From: Flavobacterium sp. CF136
Lineage (GTDB): Bacteria > Bacteroidota > Bacteroidia > Flavobacteriales > Flavobacteriaceae
Assembly (NCBI RefSeq): GCF_000282055.1
Contig: NZ_AKJZ01000051.1
Coordinates: 50,388 to 114,387 of the forward strand
DNA length: 64,000 nt
Reading direction: 5' to 3'
Part shown: positions 32,582-41,487 of the stretch, piece by piece
How positions within the stretch are numbered: the first letter of the stretch is position 1
How the letters are laid out: each line of letters starts with the position of its first letter
Position numbers and translations under genes: made by a program
The notes under the pieces: generated by a model
The model's input: only the letters and a program-made list of their open reading frames with translations
Databases searched by the model: none
What the model was told of the DNA's origin: nothing

Positions 32582-33451
32582 TTATATCAAGAGTGCTTTT
32601 TCCCAACATTCTTTTATTATTTCTTTATACAAAAGAGCTTGCTGCCAACGATCACCTTCTTCTTGTTGTCCTTTGTTTTCTGTCTTAATGGTTCTGGCAT
32701 AAAAAATATCAGATTTTAATAATTCGACGGTAAAACAAATATAATCCCCTGGTTGAGCGGTTTTTAAAAAACCAACAAAACATTTAGTCCACATTTCTTT
32801 AAAATGTTCGACATAACTTGAGTTTTCTTCGTCATTAATATCAACCTGAATACTTCCTGGATTTCCAATTCGTCCGTGAATAAATCGAACTCTATCAAAA
32901 ACTGGGGCTATAAACTCCCATTTATTTTCGATACCTCCATAAACCATTTCTTGTCCCGTGTACCAATGCGAAAAATCTCCATTGAATCGAATTTCAGGAA
33001 ATCGTTTCACCATTTCGACGGTTCGAAACATGTCTTGGGTTATTGTTGCGCGATGCGTTTCGATATAAATAGGTAAATCATATTCAAGAGAACTCTCCTG
33101 AATATAATTCACCAAATCGTCCATTTCTTCGTCTGATTCCATTCCCCAGCCCAAATGTACCGTAGCACAATTGTAATTCAAACTTTTCCAAACAGGCAAT
33201 AAATCTTTTAAATCCCCCACTTTATTCACACGAGCGTGAGCTGTCATTTGAAGATTGAATTCTTTACACAATTCAGGATTTCCATCTTGAATTCCTCCAA
33301 AACCGGCTTTGGCAATAGCTTCGTGTTTTTCTCTATCATCTCCTTTTGGACCAATAGAAAAATCCGGAAGCTCTTCACAGGTTCCGTAATTTATATCAAT
33401 TCGCAATGACGGCAAATTTGTACTCCCGTCATTTGTGTTTTTTACAATCAT
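32582..33451 (-). CDS. Xylose-isomerase-like TIM-barrel sugar isomerase/epimerase
   Basis: Cytoplasmic TIM-barrel protein of the AP-endonuclease-2/xylose-isomerase-like group. No signal peptide. Putative metal ligands lie in the strand ends: Glu in YIETHRATI, Asp-His in FNGDFSHWYTG, His-Gly-Arg in FIHGRIGNPG and a late Glu in CFTVELLKSD. 289 residues. Many members are sugar or keto-acid isomerases or epimerases, so the reaction is not known. It lies upstream of the symporter gene in the same direction. Gene context with PhyH and GH31 suggests intracellular processing of an unusual sugar. Confidence 0.75.
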   Translation of the reverse strand: MIVKNTNDGSTNLPSLRIDINYGTCEELPDFSIGPKGDDREKHEAIAKAGFGGIQDGNPELCKEFNLQMTAHARVNKVGDLKDLLPVWKSLNYNCATVHLGWGMESDEEMDDLVNYIQESSLEYDLPIYIETHRATITQDMFRTVEMVKRFPEIRFNGDFSHWYTGQEMVYGGIENKWEFIAPVFDRVRFIHGRIGNPGSIQVDINDEENSSYVEHFKEMWTKCFVGFLKTAQPGDYICFTVELLKSDIFYARTIKTENKGQQEEGDRWQQALLYKEIIKECWEKALLI

Positions 33452-33525
33452 ATTTTATTATTTCTAACCTGAGTTCGATTATTAATTTTTAGGAGCAGAA
33501 ACATTTGGTATATCATCAACAGTTG

Positions 33526-33595
33526 TCCCGCTATCCGTTACAAACTTATATGCCGAACACCGGCATATAAGGTTTTTCACTTCTATCGGGGCTAA
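33526..33595. repeat. Conserved intergenic repeat with hairpin (copy 1)
   Basis: Read on the minus strand, flanks TTAGCCCCGATAGAAGTG and GTAACGGATAGCGGGA surround a perfect 11-bp hairpin (CTTATATGCCG at 33545-33555 with 33561-33571). A second copy with the same flanks but a different hairpin is at 58275-58346. It fills most of the 243-bp gap between the PhyH and TIM-barrel genes. Confidence 0.7.
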
Positions 33596-33694
33596 GAGAC
33601 AAACTTTTCTGCCTTTTTGCTATTATCCCAAAAAAGCAAACCGATAATAATCGAACTCCCGTTTCTAATGTTTACTATTTTCAAAACAAAAGAA

Positions 33695-34450
33695 TTAAAC
33701 CGTATAAGCACTCACATTTTCACCACCTTCAACAAACGGTTCAGCCCAATACAATGGCGCGCCATCTTTCTTCAAAATAGGCTCTGCAGAATATTGCAAT
33801 AGTAAAACTCTTCTGGATTTATCCGTTTTATTAGAACCGCTTCTGTGGAAACAAGTACTTGAAAACACAGCTACATCACCTGCCTCTAAAACTGCTGGAA
33901 TTCCTGGATTATCTCCAAAATAACCAATTTTATCATTCGTTCCTTCTTGTAATACGTGGTCAATTCTATCTTGAGTTCCAGCGTCTTTGTATGGCAAAAG
34001 ATAAACCGTTCCATTTTCTTCAGTAACAGCATCTAATGGACACCAAATAGACAAATAAGGTTTGTGTTTGAAATCCAAATAACCGGAATCTTGATGCCAA
34101 GAGAATGTCATCCCTTTATCAGCCGCTTTTACAACAAATTGTTCCAAAAATAAATACACGTTTTCACCCAATATTTTTCTGGTAATTTCTTCCATTTCTT
34201 TACCAAAAATAAGATCCTGCATCGTCTTGCTGTCTTTGTAACGCAAGGCGATAAAATATCTTTTTCCCTTGTGGTTGATTTCATCCACCTCTACTCCTTT
34301 GCGATCCATTTCATCATCTTTCTCTTTGATAAATCGCTGACATTCGTCTTTTAATCTTTCAATAAGTTCTTTTGGAATTACATTTTTTACAATACAAAAT
34401 CCTTCTTCTTGAAATTGGTTCATTTGTTGGTCGGTCAAAACTGCGTTCAT
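33695..34450 (-). CDS. Phytanoyl-CoA dioxygenase (PhyH) family oxygenase
   Basis: Fe(II)/2-oxoglutarate-dependent oxygenase with the iron triad visible: His119 and Asp121 in SWHQDSGY, His202 in TCFHRSGSN, plus Arg213/214 for 2-oxoglutarate. 251 residues, cytoplasmic. In other organisms relatives hydroxylate acyl-CoA, ectoine or natural products; the role in a glycan locus is not known. It could remove a methyl ether oxidatively, since methylated sugars occur in pectin, but this is speculation. It is 37 bp downstream of the GH31 gene in the same run. Confidence 0.85.
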   Translation of the reverse strand: MNAVLTDQQMNQFQEEGFCIVKNVIPKELIERLKDECQRFIKEKDDEMDRKGVEVDEINHKGKRYFIALRYKDSKTMQDLIFGKEMEEITRKILGENVYLFLEQFVVKAADKGMTFSWHQDSGYLDFKHKPYLSIWCPLDAVTEENGTVYLLPYKDAGTQDRIDHVLQEGTNDKIGYFGDNPGIPAVLEAGDVAVFSSTCFHRSGSNKTDKSRRVLLLQYSAEPILKKDGAPLYWAEPFVEGGENVSAYTV

Positions 34451-34487
34451 TTTTTTAAGTTTTTAAATTATTATTTTTTTTACTTTT

Positions 34488-36752
34488 TTATATAAAATTC
34501 AAATGCTTCCAAATTCCTTTGAAATTAGCATCTATTGTAATCGATATTGTTTTCTGTAAATCCATTTCATCCGTACAATTTACCGCTTCTGGATACATTG
34601 GAATTAAAGCTCCTTTTTTAACCCAAACTGGCATTTCTTCCATAACCGCTTCAAAATTATTTAACCAGCAACCTCCTTGTATTATTTCTCCTGTAAAGAA
34701 ATTAACCCAAATTCCTTCGGGTAAATAAACATCTCTGGTGTTTTCAGAATTCATAATAGGTGCAACCAAGAAATCATCACCAAAATAATATTGATCGTCA
34801 ATATGCCAACACATTTTATCTGCTGGATGATGCAGCAGCAACGCTCTCAAAACAGGATAACCTGTAGTGGTTGTTAATTCACTTTGCTCTAAAATATAAG
34901 GCAATAAGGCATAGCGAAGTTTCCACCATTTTCTAACGATATCTGAGATATTTGGGTAATGATAAGGCTCTCGTTTTGAAGTTCCGTGGTACCTAATGTG
35001 CGAAGTAAATACTCCAAACTGTGTCCAACGAACATACAAATCATCTGGTACAACAGAGTTCATAAAATTAGGCACTCCGTGAAAACCGGGTACATCGTGA
35101 CTCCAAAAACCAAATCCAGACAAACCCAAATGCAGTCCACCTTTCAACGAACCAGCCATTCCGTCCCAAGAAGCAGCCGCATCCCCGCCCCAATGAATCG
35201 GGTAACGCTGACATCCAGCCCAACCGGCTCTTGCCCAAACCACACCATCGCCAGCAACTTCTTTGGTTACTTCAAAAGCGGCCTTTTGATACAACAGCGC
35301 ATATAAATTATTCAATAATTCAGGAGCCATATTGTGGTATTTGGCGTCCAAATGAATTTCTTCGCCAAAATCGGTTTTAATACAAACCACTCCCATTTCT
35401 AAAAGTTCCCGCAATAAATTTTTATACCATTCTACCGCTTTTGGATACGTAAAATCGATAGTTCCAGCATAATCCAAATTACTGAAGTTAGAACCTCCCT
35501 GTTCTTTTTTTGAATCAAGGATACTCATGTATTTATTAGCTTTAGCCTCCTCAAATTGTTCTGCATCGGCAGCGATATAAGGCATTTGCCAAAGACTTAC
35601 CCTATATCCATTATCTTTTAAACGAGAAACAAATCGTTTTGGATCTGGGAATCGCTCTGGATTAAATTTCCATTCACAAAGCCAATCCGTTTTAAACCAG
35701 CCTGTATCCAAATGAATGACATCGCAGGGAAAATCTTCGGCACGCATTCTATCACAAATTTCGTTTACCTCGTCTTCTGAAAAATAAGTCATGCGACTCA
35801 TCCAGACTCCATAACTCCAAAGCGGAGGAACAGTTGGAAAACCAGTAAGCTGTTTGTAACGAAACATTATTTTTTCTGGATTTTCTTCTCCAATTAAAAA
35901 GATATCCAAAATCGGTTCTTCAACTAATAATTGAACCGAACGGGTTGAAAAATCGGCCATTGAAAACTTGCAATATGCCGAGGTATGCAAGAACATTCCA
36001 TACATTTCACTCGAAAGATAAAACGGAATATTTTTATAGGTTCTCTTATTATTTACCCCTTGTCCGTCTTGGTTTTTTAGCTGAAAAGTATGTCCCGCCA
36101 AATCCATTTTACAAAAACGTTCCCCTGTTCCCACAAATTTCTCATCAGGTTTAGCGTGAAAAGAGATAGAAACTTTGGCTGGTTCATTATATCTTTCGAT
36201 AAATGAAAGACACATCGCATCCATCCTATTTGGAAAAAACTGATCGTATGCACTTACCTTAATTTCCTTTTTTCCGTCAGGAAGAAAAATAGCCTGCATT
36301 GATTCTTCTGGTGCGGTTAACAAATCACTCCAATGGTCAATTTCGGGATTGGATAAATCGAAAATAGCACGAATAATTCCCTTTTCATCTTTAACTTCCC
36401 ATTGTTCTTCTTTTATTTCAAAACTTAATTTTATTTCTTGAAGCTCGGCAGCAATTTCTAACATTGGCGAAACTTCCATAATTTCTTTTTCAAAACCAAT
36501 GCTTACTCTTAGTATTTTATCTCCAAAAGCACGTAAATACAATTGAAAATCTTTTCGTAAAATAGATTTATCGGGAGCAAATTCATTTGATAAAAGCTGG
36601 CATTGAAATGGTACAGTCAAGACTACCCCCAGTCCATTTTGGGCAATGGCGGTAGGTTTGCAGGCTTTCCATACTCTAGAAACTCCTTCTTCTAAAGATA
36701 AATCGGTATTAAAATCTAAAAAGTCAAAAAATTGATGATTGGTTTGCTTCAT
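34488..36752 (-). CDS. GH31 glycosidase (YicI-like, alpha-xylosidase type)
   Basis: Retaining alpha-glycosidase with catalytic nucleophile Asp461 in CIKTDFGEEI and acid/base Asp524 in WGGDAAASW, the arrangement of the YicI alpha-xylosidase subgroup. The N-terminal beta-sandwich covers about 1-300 and the barrel begins near PPLWSYGVW. 754 residues. No signal peptide, so it should act in the cytoplasm on imported oligosaccharides. Specificity (xylose, galactose or glucose) cannot be set by eye. It is followed by the PhyH gene and preceded by the mutarotase-fusion gene with a 37-bp gap. Confidence 0.86.
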   Translation of the reverse strand: MKQTNHQFFDFLDFNTDLSLEEGVSRVWKACKPTAIAQNGLGVVLTVPFQCQLLSNEFAPDKSILRKDFQLYLRAFGDKILRVSIGFEKEIMEVSPMLEIAAELQEIKLSFEIKEEQWEVKDEKGIIRAIFDLSNPEIDHWSDLLTAPEESMQAIFLPDGKKEIKVSAYDQFFPNRMDAMCLSFIERYNEPAKVSISFHAKPDEKFVGTGERFCKMDLAGHTFQLKNQDGQGVNNKRTYKNIPFYLSSEMYGMFLHTSAYCKFSMADFSTRSVQLLVEEPILDIFLIGEENPEKIMFRYKQLTGFPTVPPLWSYGVWMSRMTYFSEDEVNEICDRMRAEDFPCDVIHLDTGWFKTDWLCEWKFNPERFPDPKRFVSRLKDNGYRVSLWQMPYIAADAEQFEEAKANKYMSILDSKKEQGGSNFSNLDYAGTIDFTYPKAVEWYKNLLRELLEMGVVCIKTDFGEEIHLDAKYHNMAPELLNNLYALLYQKAAFEVTKEVAGDGVVWARAGWAGCQRYPIHWGGDAAASWDGMAGSLKGGLHLGLSGFGFWSHDVPGFHGVPNFMNSVVPDDLYVRWTQFGVFTSHIRYHGTSKREPYHYPNISDIVRKWWKLRYALLPYILEQSELTTTTGYPVLRALLLHHPADKMCWHIDDQYYFGDDFLVAPIMNSENTRDVYLPEGIWVNFFTGEIIQGGCWLNNFEAVMEEMPVWVKKGALIPMYPEAVNCTDEMDLQKTISITIDANFKGIWKHLNFI

Positions 36753-36789
36753 AGAGCGGTTAAATATATGGTTTCAAAAAAGTTATTGG

Positions 36790-39291
36790 TTAATTCAATT
36801 TATTCATAAATATCCAAGTTTCGCCCGGTTTTGTCCCTTCGATTCCAGTTTGATATTTTTTCATCAGATTATTCCAATCATCGACACGGGGATTATTTTC
36901 GGTTGTTTTTGGATTCAGTTTATCCAAATTTTCTCCTTTCGGAATACTGATAATCAGCATTAATTGTCTTCCGTTTTTGAAAACCTGCAATTGCTGAAAA
37001 TCGGCATTACAGAAACCTTTTGCAATTTCCGGCCACTTTTCGAATTGGGTAGTGTGGTAATCAACGTATTCTTTTTGCAGTTTTTCATCTTGCACCAAAT
37101 TCGCAGTCAGAACAATATTTTCCCATTCGGATGCAACTTTAACATCTTTGCATCTTTCGAAATTTTGAAAATCATAAACTGGGTTTTCGTAGATTTTAAT
37201 TTCCAATGCTGGAAAAGCCAAAGCCAATTTTCTTTTCGTTCTTTCCGGCTGATTCATCAAACCGTAAATTACCAAATGGTTTTCCCATTGGTACAATTCT
37301 TCGCCTACGATTCGAAAGCCTTTTATCGTCGATCTGATTTTTTCCACATCCAAATCCTTCCCGATTAATTCAATGGCAACAGCTTTTGGCATTTCTTGCA
37401 GTCCCCAAGCTTCATCAACAACAACTTCTTTTGTTAAATCACCATATGGAGCTCGAATACCTGCTTTTTCCTTGATTTTAGGATTTACAAAAGCATAATT
37501 GTCCTGCCAAACATTTCCGGCTGGACCGTTGTGGTTTTTCAATGTTTTTTGAATCGGAATCCAGTTGTTTTTTATGGTAAAGCCCTGCGTGCCTTCATCG
37601 GTGTACAAATACAACCACAAAAACGGATCGTGCGCATACGGACTATTGTAAACTTTATCAATATAGTTCTCTTCTATCCTGCTGTCAGGTTGCGATGAAA
37701 GTGTGTAAATACCAGCCACATCATGTAAATGCTTTGCATAATGATGAATTTTGTTGCCAATTATTTTGTTGTTTCGCATCACGTTTTCGGTGTGTGTCCA
37801 ACCCCATCCCATTGAAATTCCGCTGTAGGCCACATCCGAAATTTCATTGTGTTCGATAGTAAGATTCTTTATAAAACCAGCAGCAATTCCCAAACATCCC
37901 CAATCTTCGTTGGCAACATTGGTAATTAAATTATCCGCAATCAATTCGTCCGAACAAACTATTCTTTCGTCTTTTACCGTATAAGGCAAATGTGCCTCGA
38001 AAGATTCTTCAGAGAAAACACCTAGATTGATTCCGTTGCCACCAATATCTTTAAATAAATTTCCTTTGACAGTATTATGATTCGTTCCTCTATGAAAATC
38101 CAATCCTGTAGAAGATAAATGCTCAAAACTGCAACCTTCGAATTGGGTATTGTTGGCATAATTTACCTCAACGGCTGCTCTCGGTCTGCCAACCCAACCT
38201 TGATTTTCCAAACTCGCCTGATTAGGAGTTCCGGGAGTTTTTAATTTATAGGCATCCAATAAATACATTCCCGCCTGTAATGGAACGTGTCCTTGCTGCG
38301 AAGGACGAAGCCAGTTGCTGTACTGAAACGAAATTCCCTTAAATTTAAAATAACTAACCGGTGAATCTATTGTTCCTTTTATCTCTACCAAATTTTCTAA
38401 AACAGGTGCTATGACTTTGGCTGAATTCATATCCTCACCCTTTCTTGGAATGTAATAGATTTTGGCATTTTTTCTATCCAAATACCATTCTCCTGCCTCA
38501 TTTAACATTGACATTCCGTTGTTTAAATAGAATGCAGAATTTCCGTTATTTTTAGAAATCCATGGAGCTGGCCACGGATGTTCGCTTTGAATACGGCTTT
38601 CTGGTTGTTCAAACGAAAGTCTGGCACTGTCTTTTTGAATTTCGATATTTTTGATTCTCAGATTGGCAATAGCCCACCATTGTACAATGAACATTTCCAT
38701 ACCAGGCTCGAACTTAACCGATTTATCCTTTAAAGGAATCCAACAGGTTTCCGTAGCAGCATCCCAAGACAAAATTCTGTCCATCTGATTTCCAGCTGTG
38801 CTTTTGGCTCTAACAGCTTTTTTTCCGTTAACCCACAATTGTCGGTAATTGATAATTTCACCAGCTTGTTGAGGAGCATCGGCTTCCCAAACGATTCCTT
38901 TTTTTCCGTTTATGGCAATTACAGATTTTTTCCAATTTTTAATTTCGATTCCACCGCTTAATATTGGTTTAGCGTTGGCAGCCGCTTCAATAGTTGTTGG
39001 ACTGTCTGCCGTTCCGGAATCTTCAGGTCTTACAAACAAAGGTTCGTTTAAATAATAGGTTCCGTTCATTATGATAATACGGATTCCGTCTTTTATGGAG
39101 ACATCTTTCAAACGGCGTAATTCTCTGGCTTTTCTAACCGCCATTTGTACAGTCGCCAAAGGACTTTCTTTAGTCCCTGGATTAGCATCACTGCCCTGGG
39201 GTGAAACCCATATTTCGGCAGCACTGCCTGAAAAGAGAGTGAACATCATCAGAAAAACTACAAGTAATTTTTTAAAAGTATATAAACGCAT
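36790..39291 (-). CDS. GH141-like beta-helix protein fused to L-rhamnose-mutarotase-like domain
   Basis: Start set at 39291, nine codons inside the longest reading, because MRLYTFKKLLVVFLMMFTLF is a compact signal peptide. Residues about 27-620 form a right-handed parallel beta-helix like GH141 proteins (opening EIWVSPQGSDANPGT; repeats such as HNTVKGNLFKDIGGNGINLG). About the last 100 residues match the RhaM fold: YVDYHTTQFEKWPEIAKGF, then LMLIISIPKG and NPRVDDWNNLMKKYQ, the normal RhaM order. A segment of about 90 residues before it (GFRIVGEELYQWENHLVIYG) looks like a second, degenerate ferredoxin-like unit. 833 residues, exported. It would couple cleavage with anomer conversion of the released deoxy sugar. 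It is the first gene of the long run and has the CAGGA promoter. Confidence 0.75.
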   Translation of the reverse strand: MRLYTFKKLLVVFLMMFTLFSGSAAEIWVSPQGSDANPGTKESPLATVQMAVRKARELRRLKDVSIKDGIRIIIMNGTYYLNEPLFVRPEDSGTADSPTTIEAAANAKPILSGGIEIKNWKKSVIAINGKKGIVWEADAPQQAGEIINYRQLWVNGKKAVRAKSTAGNQMDRILSWDAATETCWIPLKDKSVKFEPGMEMFIVQWWAIANLRIKNIEIQKDSARLSFEQPESRIQSEHPWPAPWISKNNGNSAFYLNNGMSMLNEAGEWYLDRKNAKIYYIPRKGEDMNSAKVIAPVLENLVEIKGTIDSPVSYFKFKGISFQYSNWLRPSQQGHVPLQAGMYLLDAYKLKTPGTPNQASLENQGWVGRPRAAVEVNYANNTQFEGCSFEHLSSTGLDFHRGTNHNTVKGNLFKDIGGNGINLGVFSEESFEAHLPYTVKDERIVCSDELIADNLITNVANEDWGCLGIAAGFIKNLTIEHNEISDVAYSGISMGWGWTHTENVMRNNKIIGNKIHHYAKHLHDVAGIYTLSSQPDSRIEENYIDKVYNSPYAHDPFLWLYLYTDEGTQGFTIKNNWIPIQKTLKNHNGPAGNVWQDNYAFVNPKIKEKAGIRAPYGDLTKEVVVDEAWGLQEMPKAVAIELIGKDLDVEKIRSTIKGFRIVGEELYQWENHLVIYGLMNQPERTKRKLALAFPALEIKIYENPVYDFQNFERCKDVKVASEWENIVLTANLVQDEKLQKEYVDYHTTQFEKWPEIAKGFCNADFQQLQVFKNGRQLMLIISIPKGENLDKLNPKTTENNPRVDDWNNLMKKYQTGIEGTKPGETWIFMNKLN

Positions 39292-39401
39292 TATTTTATT
39301 TTTAACTTTTTCGATCATTAAAAATTATCAGGGATTCAGCATAAAGTACTAAAAATTTTACATCCTGAATAATTTTAACATTTCTATTAAATATTATGGC
39401 A

Positions 39402-39445
39402 CAAATTAATGTAACTGCAAAATAAAAGTGTCCTGTACCCTCCTG
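39402..39445 (-). promoter_or_regulatory. Promoter with CAGGA direct repeat before the mutarotase-fusion gene
   Basis: On the minus strand CAGGA-N5-CAGGA (39445-39441 and 39435-39431; plus strand TGTCCTGTACCCTCCTG) precedes TAATTTG (39408-39402), a near -7 box. The distance from the second CAGGA to the TTTG is 25 nt, against 26 nt at susC and at 47965. It probably drives the run of genes down to 8216. Confidence 0.55.
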
Positions 39446-39579
39446 TATTCCTATTATCACCTTAGGTTTTGAACTACTGCCCTTTAATAGAGTTTTAAAA
39501 GAATTTATAAGTAAAAATGATTATAAAATGACAGATTGAGTTTCGACCTTTAAATATTTTGGGAAATATTTTTAATAAA

Positions 39580-39611
39580 TTTGTGCAATCGATTACATTA
39601 TTGTATTTTCG
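39580..39611 (+). promoter_or_regulatory. GH28 promoter with LacI-type operator inside
   Basis: A -33 box TTTG (39580-39583), a 20-nt spacer, and TATTTTCG (39604-39611), one base off TAnnTTTG. The spacer holds the near-perfect palindrome TGCAATCGATTACA (39584-39597) with a central CG, typical of LacI-family operators. A repressor bound there would block the promoter, so induction by a pectin-derived sugar acid is likely. No LacI gene lies in the window. Confidence 0.6.
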
Positions 39612-39717
39612 TTTAAAAAGGGACTTATTTCCAAATCAATAAAAAACAACAACCAATATAAACATTCTCTCATTATTTTGGTATTTGAAAAATTCAATTT
39701 TAATAAAATTCAATAGA

Positions 39718-41406
39718 ATGAAAACTATCACAACTAACCTTTTTCGTATTCTTTTGGCAGTTTTAATAACGTGCTGTTCAGAAAATATGGCCGCTCAAAA
39801 ATCTAAATCCAATGAAACTTACCAAAACATTGAATTTAAAATGGACAAGGTCAAAGAGCCATTAATTCCAAAAAATACTGTAAACATAAAAGATTTTGGT
39901 GCTGTCAATGGAGGATATGTTTTAAATACCAAAGCTTTTGCAGATGCAATTGATGCAGTTTCAAAAAAAGGGGGCGGAAAAGTGGTTATTCCTCCGGGGA
40001 TTTGGCTTACTGGTCCAATCATTTTAAAAAGTAATCTTGAACTACATGCGGAAACAGGAGCATTAATCAAATTTTCTACTGATAAAAGTTTATACCCACT
40101 TGTCGAAACCAGTTTTGAGGGTTTAAATACCTGGCGTTGTATTTCTCCTATTTATGGTAAAAACTTAGAAAACATTGCCTTCACCGGAAAAGGTGTCTGG
40201 GATGGTTCCGGTGAAGTATGGAGACAGGTTAAAAAAAGCAAACTAACGGAAAGCCAATGGAAAAAATTTGTTGCTTCAGGCGGAGTTCTTAATGAAAAGA
40301 AAGAAAGCTGGTATCCATCAGAAACATTTATGAAAGCCTCAGTAGGTGCGGATCAGAATGTACGTTTGGATTTAAAAACCAAAGAAGAATTTGAAGCTAT
40401 TCATGATTTTCTTCGTCCAGTATTGGTCAGTATTCAAAACAGCAAAAGAGTGATGTTTGACGGACCTGTATTTCAAAATTCTCCTGCCTGGAATATTCAT
40501 CCTTTAATGATAGAAGATTTAATTGTTCGTAATGTAACGGTTCGTAACCCTTGGTTTTCTCAAAATGGTGATGGTCTTGATGTGGAATCCTGTAAAAATG
40601 TTATCGTTGAAAATTCCAGTTTTGATGTAGGTGACGATGCTATCTGTATTAAATCCGGAAAAGACAAAGACGGTCGTGATCGCGGTATTCCTTGTGAAAA
40701 CATTATTGTAAAAAACAATATCGTTTATCATGGGCATGGCGGTGTAACTGTAGGAAGCGAAATGTCGGGCGGTGTAAAGAATTTGCACGTCTCTAATTGT
40801 TCTTTTATGGGAACTGATGTCGGATTGCGTTTCAAAAGTAACCGTGGACGCGGAGGTGTTGTCGAAAATATCTTTATCTCGGATATTTACATGACAGATA
40901 TTCCATCACAGGCTATTTCTTTTGATCTTTATTATGGTGGAAAATCTATTGCAGAAACTTTGGCCGAAGGTGGAAATACAGTTAGCTCGAAAAAAGTTCC
41001 TGTTGATGAAAAAACACCTCAGTTTAAAAATATCTCAATAAAAAATGTAACGATTGCCGGGGCTCAACAAGCTGTTTTCCTTCAGGGTTTACCTGAAATG
41101 AACTTAGAAAATATCGAAATCACTAATTTAATTGCCAAAGCAGAAAAAGGTTTTTCGATTATTGATGCTAACGGAATCAAAATCACTAATGCTAAACTGG
41201 ATATAGCAACACCAAATGTAATTGACATTTATAATGGTAAAAACATATCGTTAAAAAATATTGAATTTAATTCGGCATCGTCTAAAGCTGTTACCATTAA
41301 TGGAGAAGCTACTGAAAATGTTGAATTAGTTTCTTCTGCAAATTTAGATTTTTCCAAAAAAACTACCATTGGGGAAACTGTTCCTAAATCGGCAGTAAAA
41401 TTATAA
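39718..41406 (+). CDS. Polygalacturonase (GH28)
   Basis: Hydrolyses galacturonan, probably exo-acting on galacturonides or rhamnogalacturonan. The ATG at 39718 is preferred over an in-frame TTG 33 bp upstream because it starts the signal (MKTITTNLFRILLAVLITC); LITC may be a lipobox or the signal may end at AAQ. Catalytic set complete: NGDGLD, GDDAIC, the HGHGG motif and RFKSNRG (RxK), in the usual spacing on a beta-helix. 562 residues, longer than most because of N-terminal additions and an insertion between about 170 and 230. It is first of a two-gene plus-strand unit with the PL10 lyase, under the LacI-operator promoter. Confidence 0.92.
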   Translation: MKTITTNLFRILLAVLITCCSENMAAQKSKSNETYQNIEFKMDKVKEPLIPKNTVNIKDFGAVNGGYVLNTKAFADAIDAVSKKGGGKVVIPPGIWLTGPIILKSNLELHAETGALIKFSTDKSLYPLVETSFEGLNTWRCISPIYGKNLENIAFTGKGVWDGSGEVWRQVKKSKLTESQWKKFVASGGVLNEKKESWYPSETFMKASVGADQNVRLDLKTKEEFEAIHDFLRPVLVSIQNSKRVMFDGPVFQNSPAWNIHPLMIEDLIVRNVTVRNPWFSQNGDGLDVESCKNVIVENSSFDVGDDAICIKSGKDKDGRDRGIPCENIIVKNNIVYHGHGGVTVGSEMSGGVKNLHVSNCSFMGTDVGLRFKSNRGRGGVVENIFISDIYMTDIPSQAISFDLYYGGKSIAETLAEGGNTVSSKKVPVDEKTPQFKNISIKNVTIAGAQQAVFLQGLPEMNLENIEITNLIAKAEKGFSIIDANGIKITNAKLDIATPNVIDIYNGKNISLKNIEFNSASSKAVTINGEATENVELVSSANLDFSKKTTIGETVPKSAVKL

Positions 41407-41421
41407 TTGATTAAACCATTT

Positions 41422-41471
41422 AGCTCCTGTTATGTCTAAGTTTTAGCAAAATAAATCACATAACAGAAGCT
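41422..41471 (+). repeat. Stem-loop between the GH28 and PL10 genes
   Basis: Arms 41422-41435 and 41458-41471 pair at 13 of 14 positions (AGCTCCTGTTATGT against its reverse) with a 22-nt loop. No T-run follows, so an mRNA-stability or attenuation role is more likely than full termination. Confidence 0.55.
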
Positions 41472-41487
41472 CAACAAAAAAATTACA

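Noticed and set aside
39685..39717. An upstream TTG start for the GH28 gene
   Set aside because: It adds residues before a complete signal peptide that starts at the ATG at 39718.
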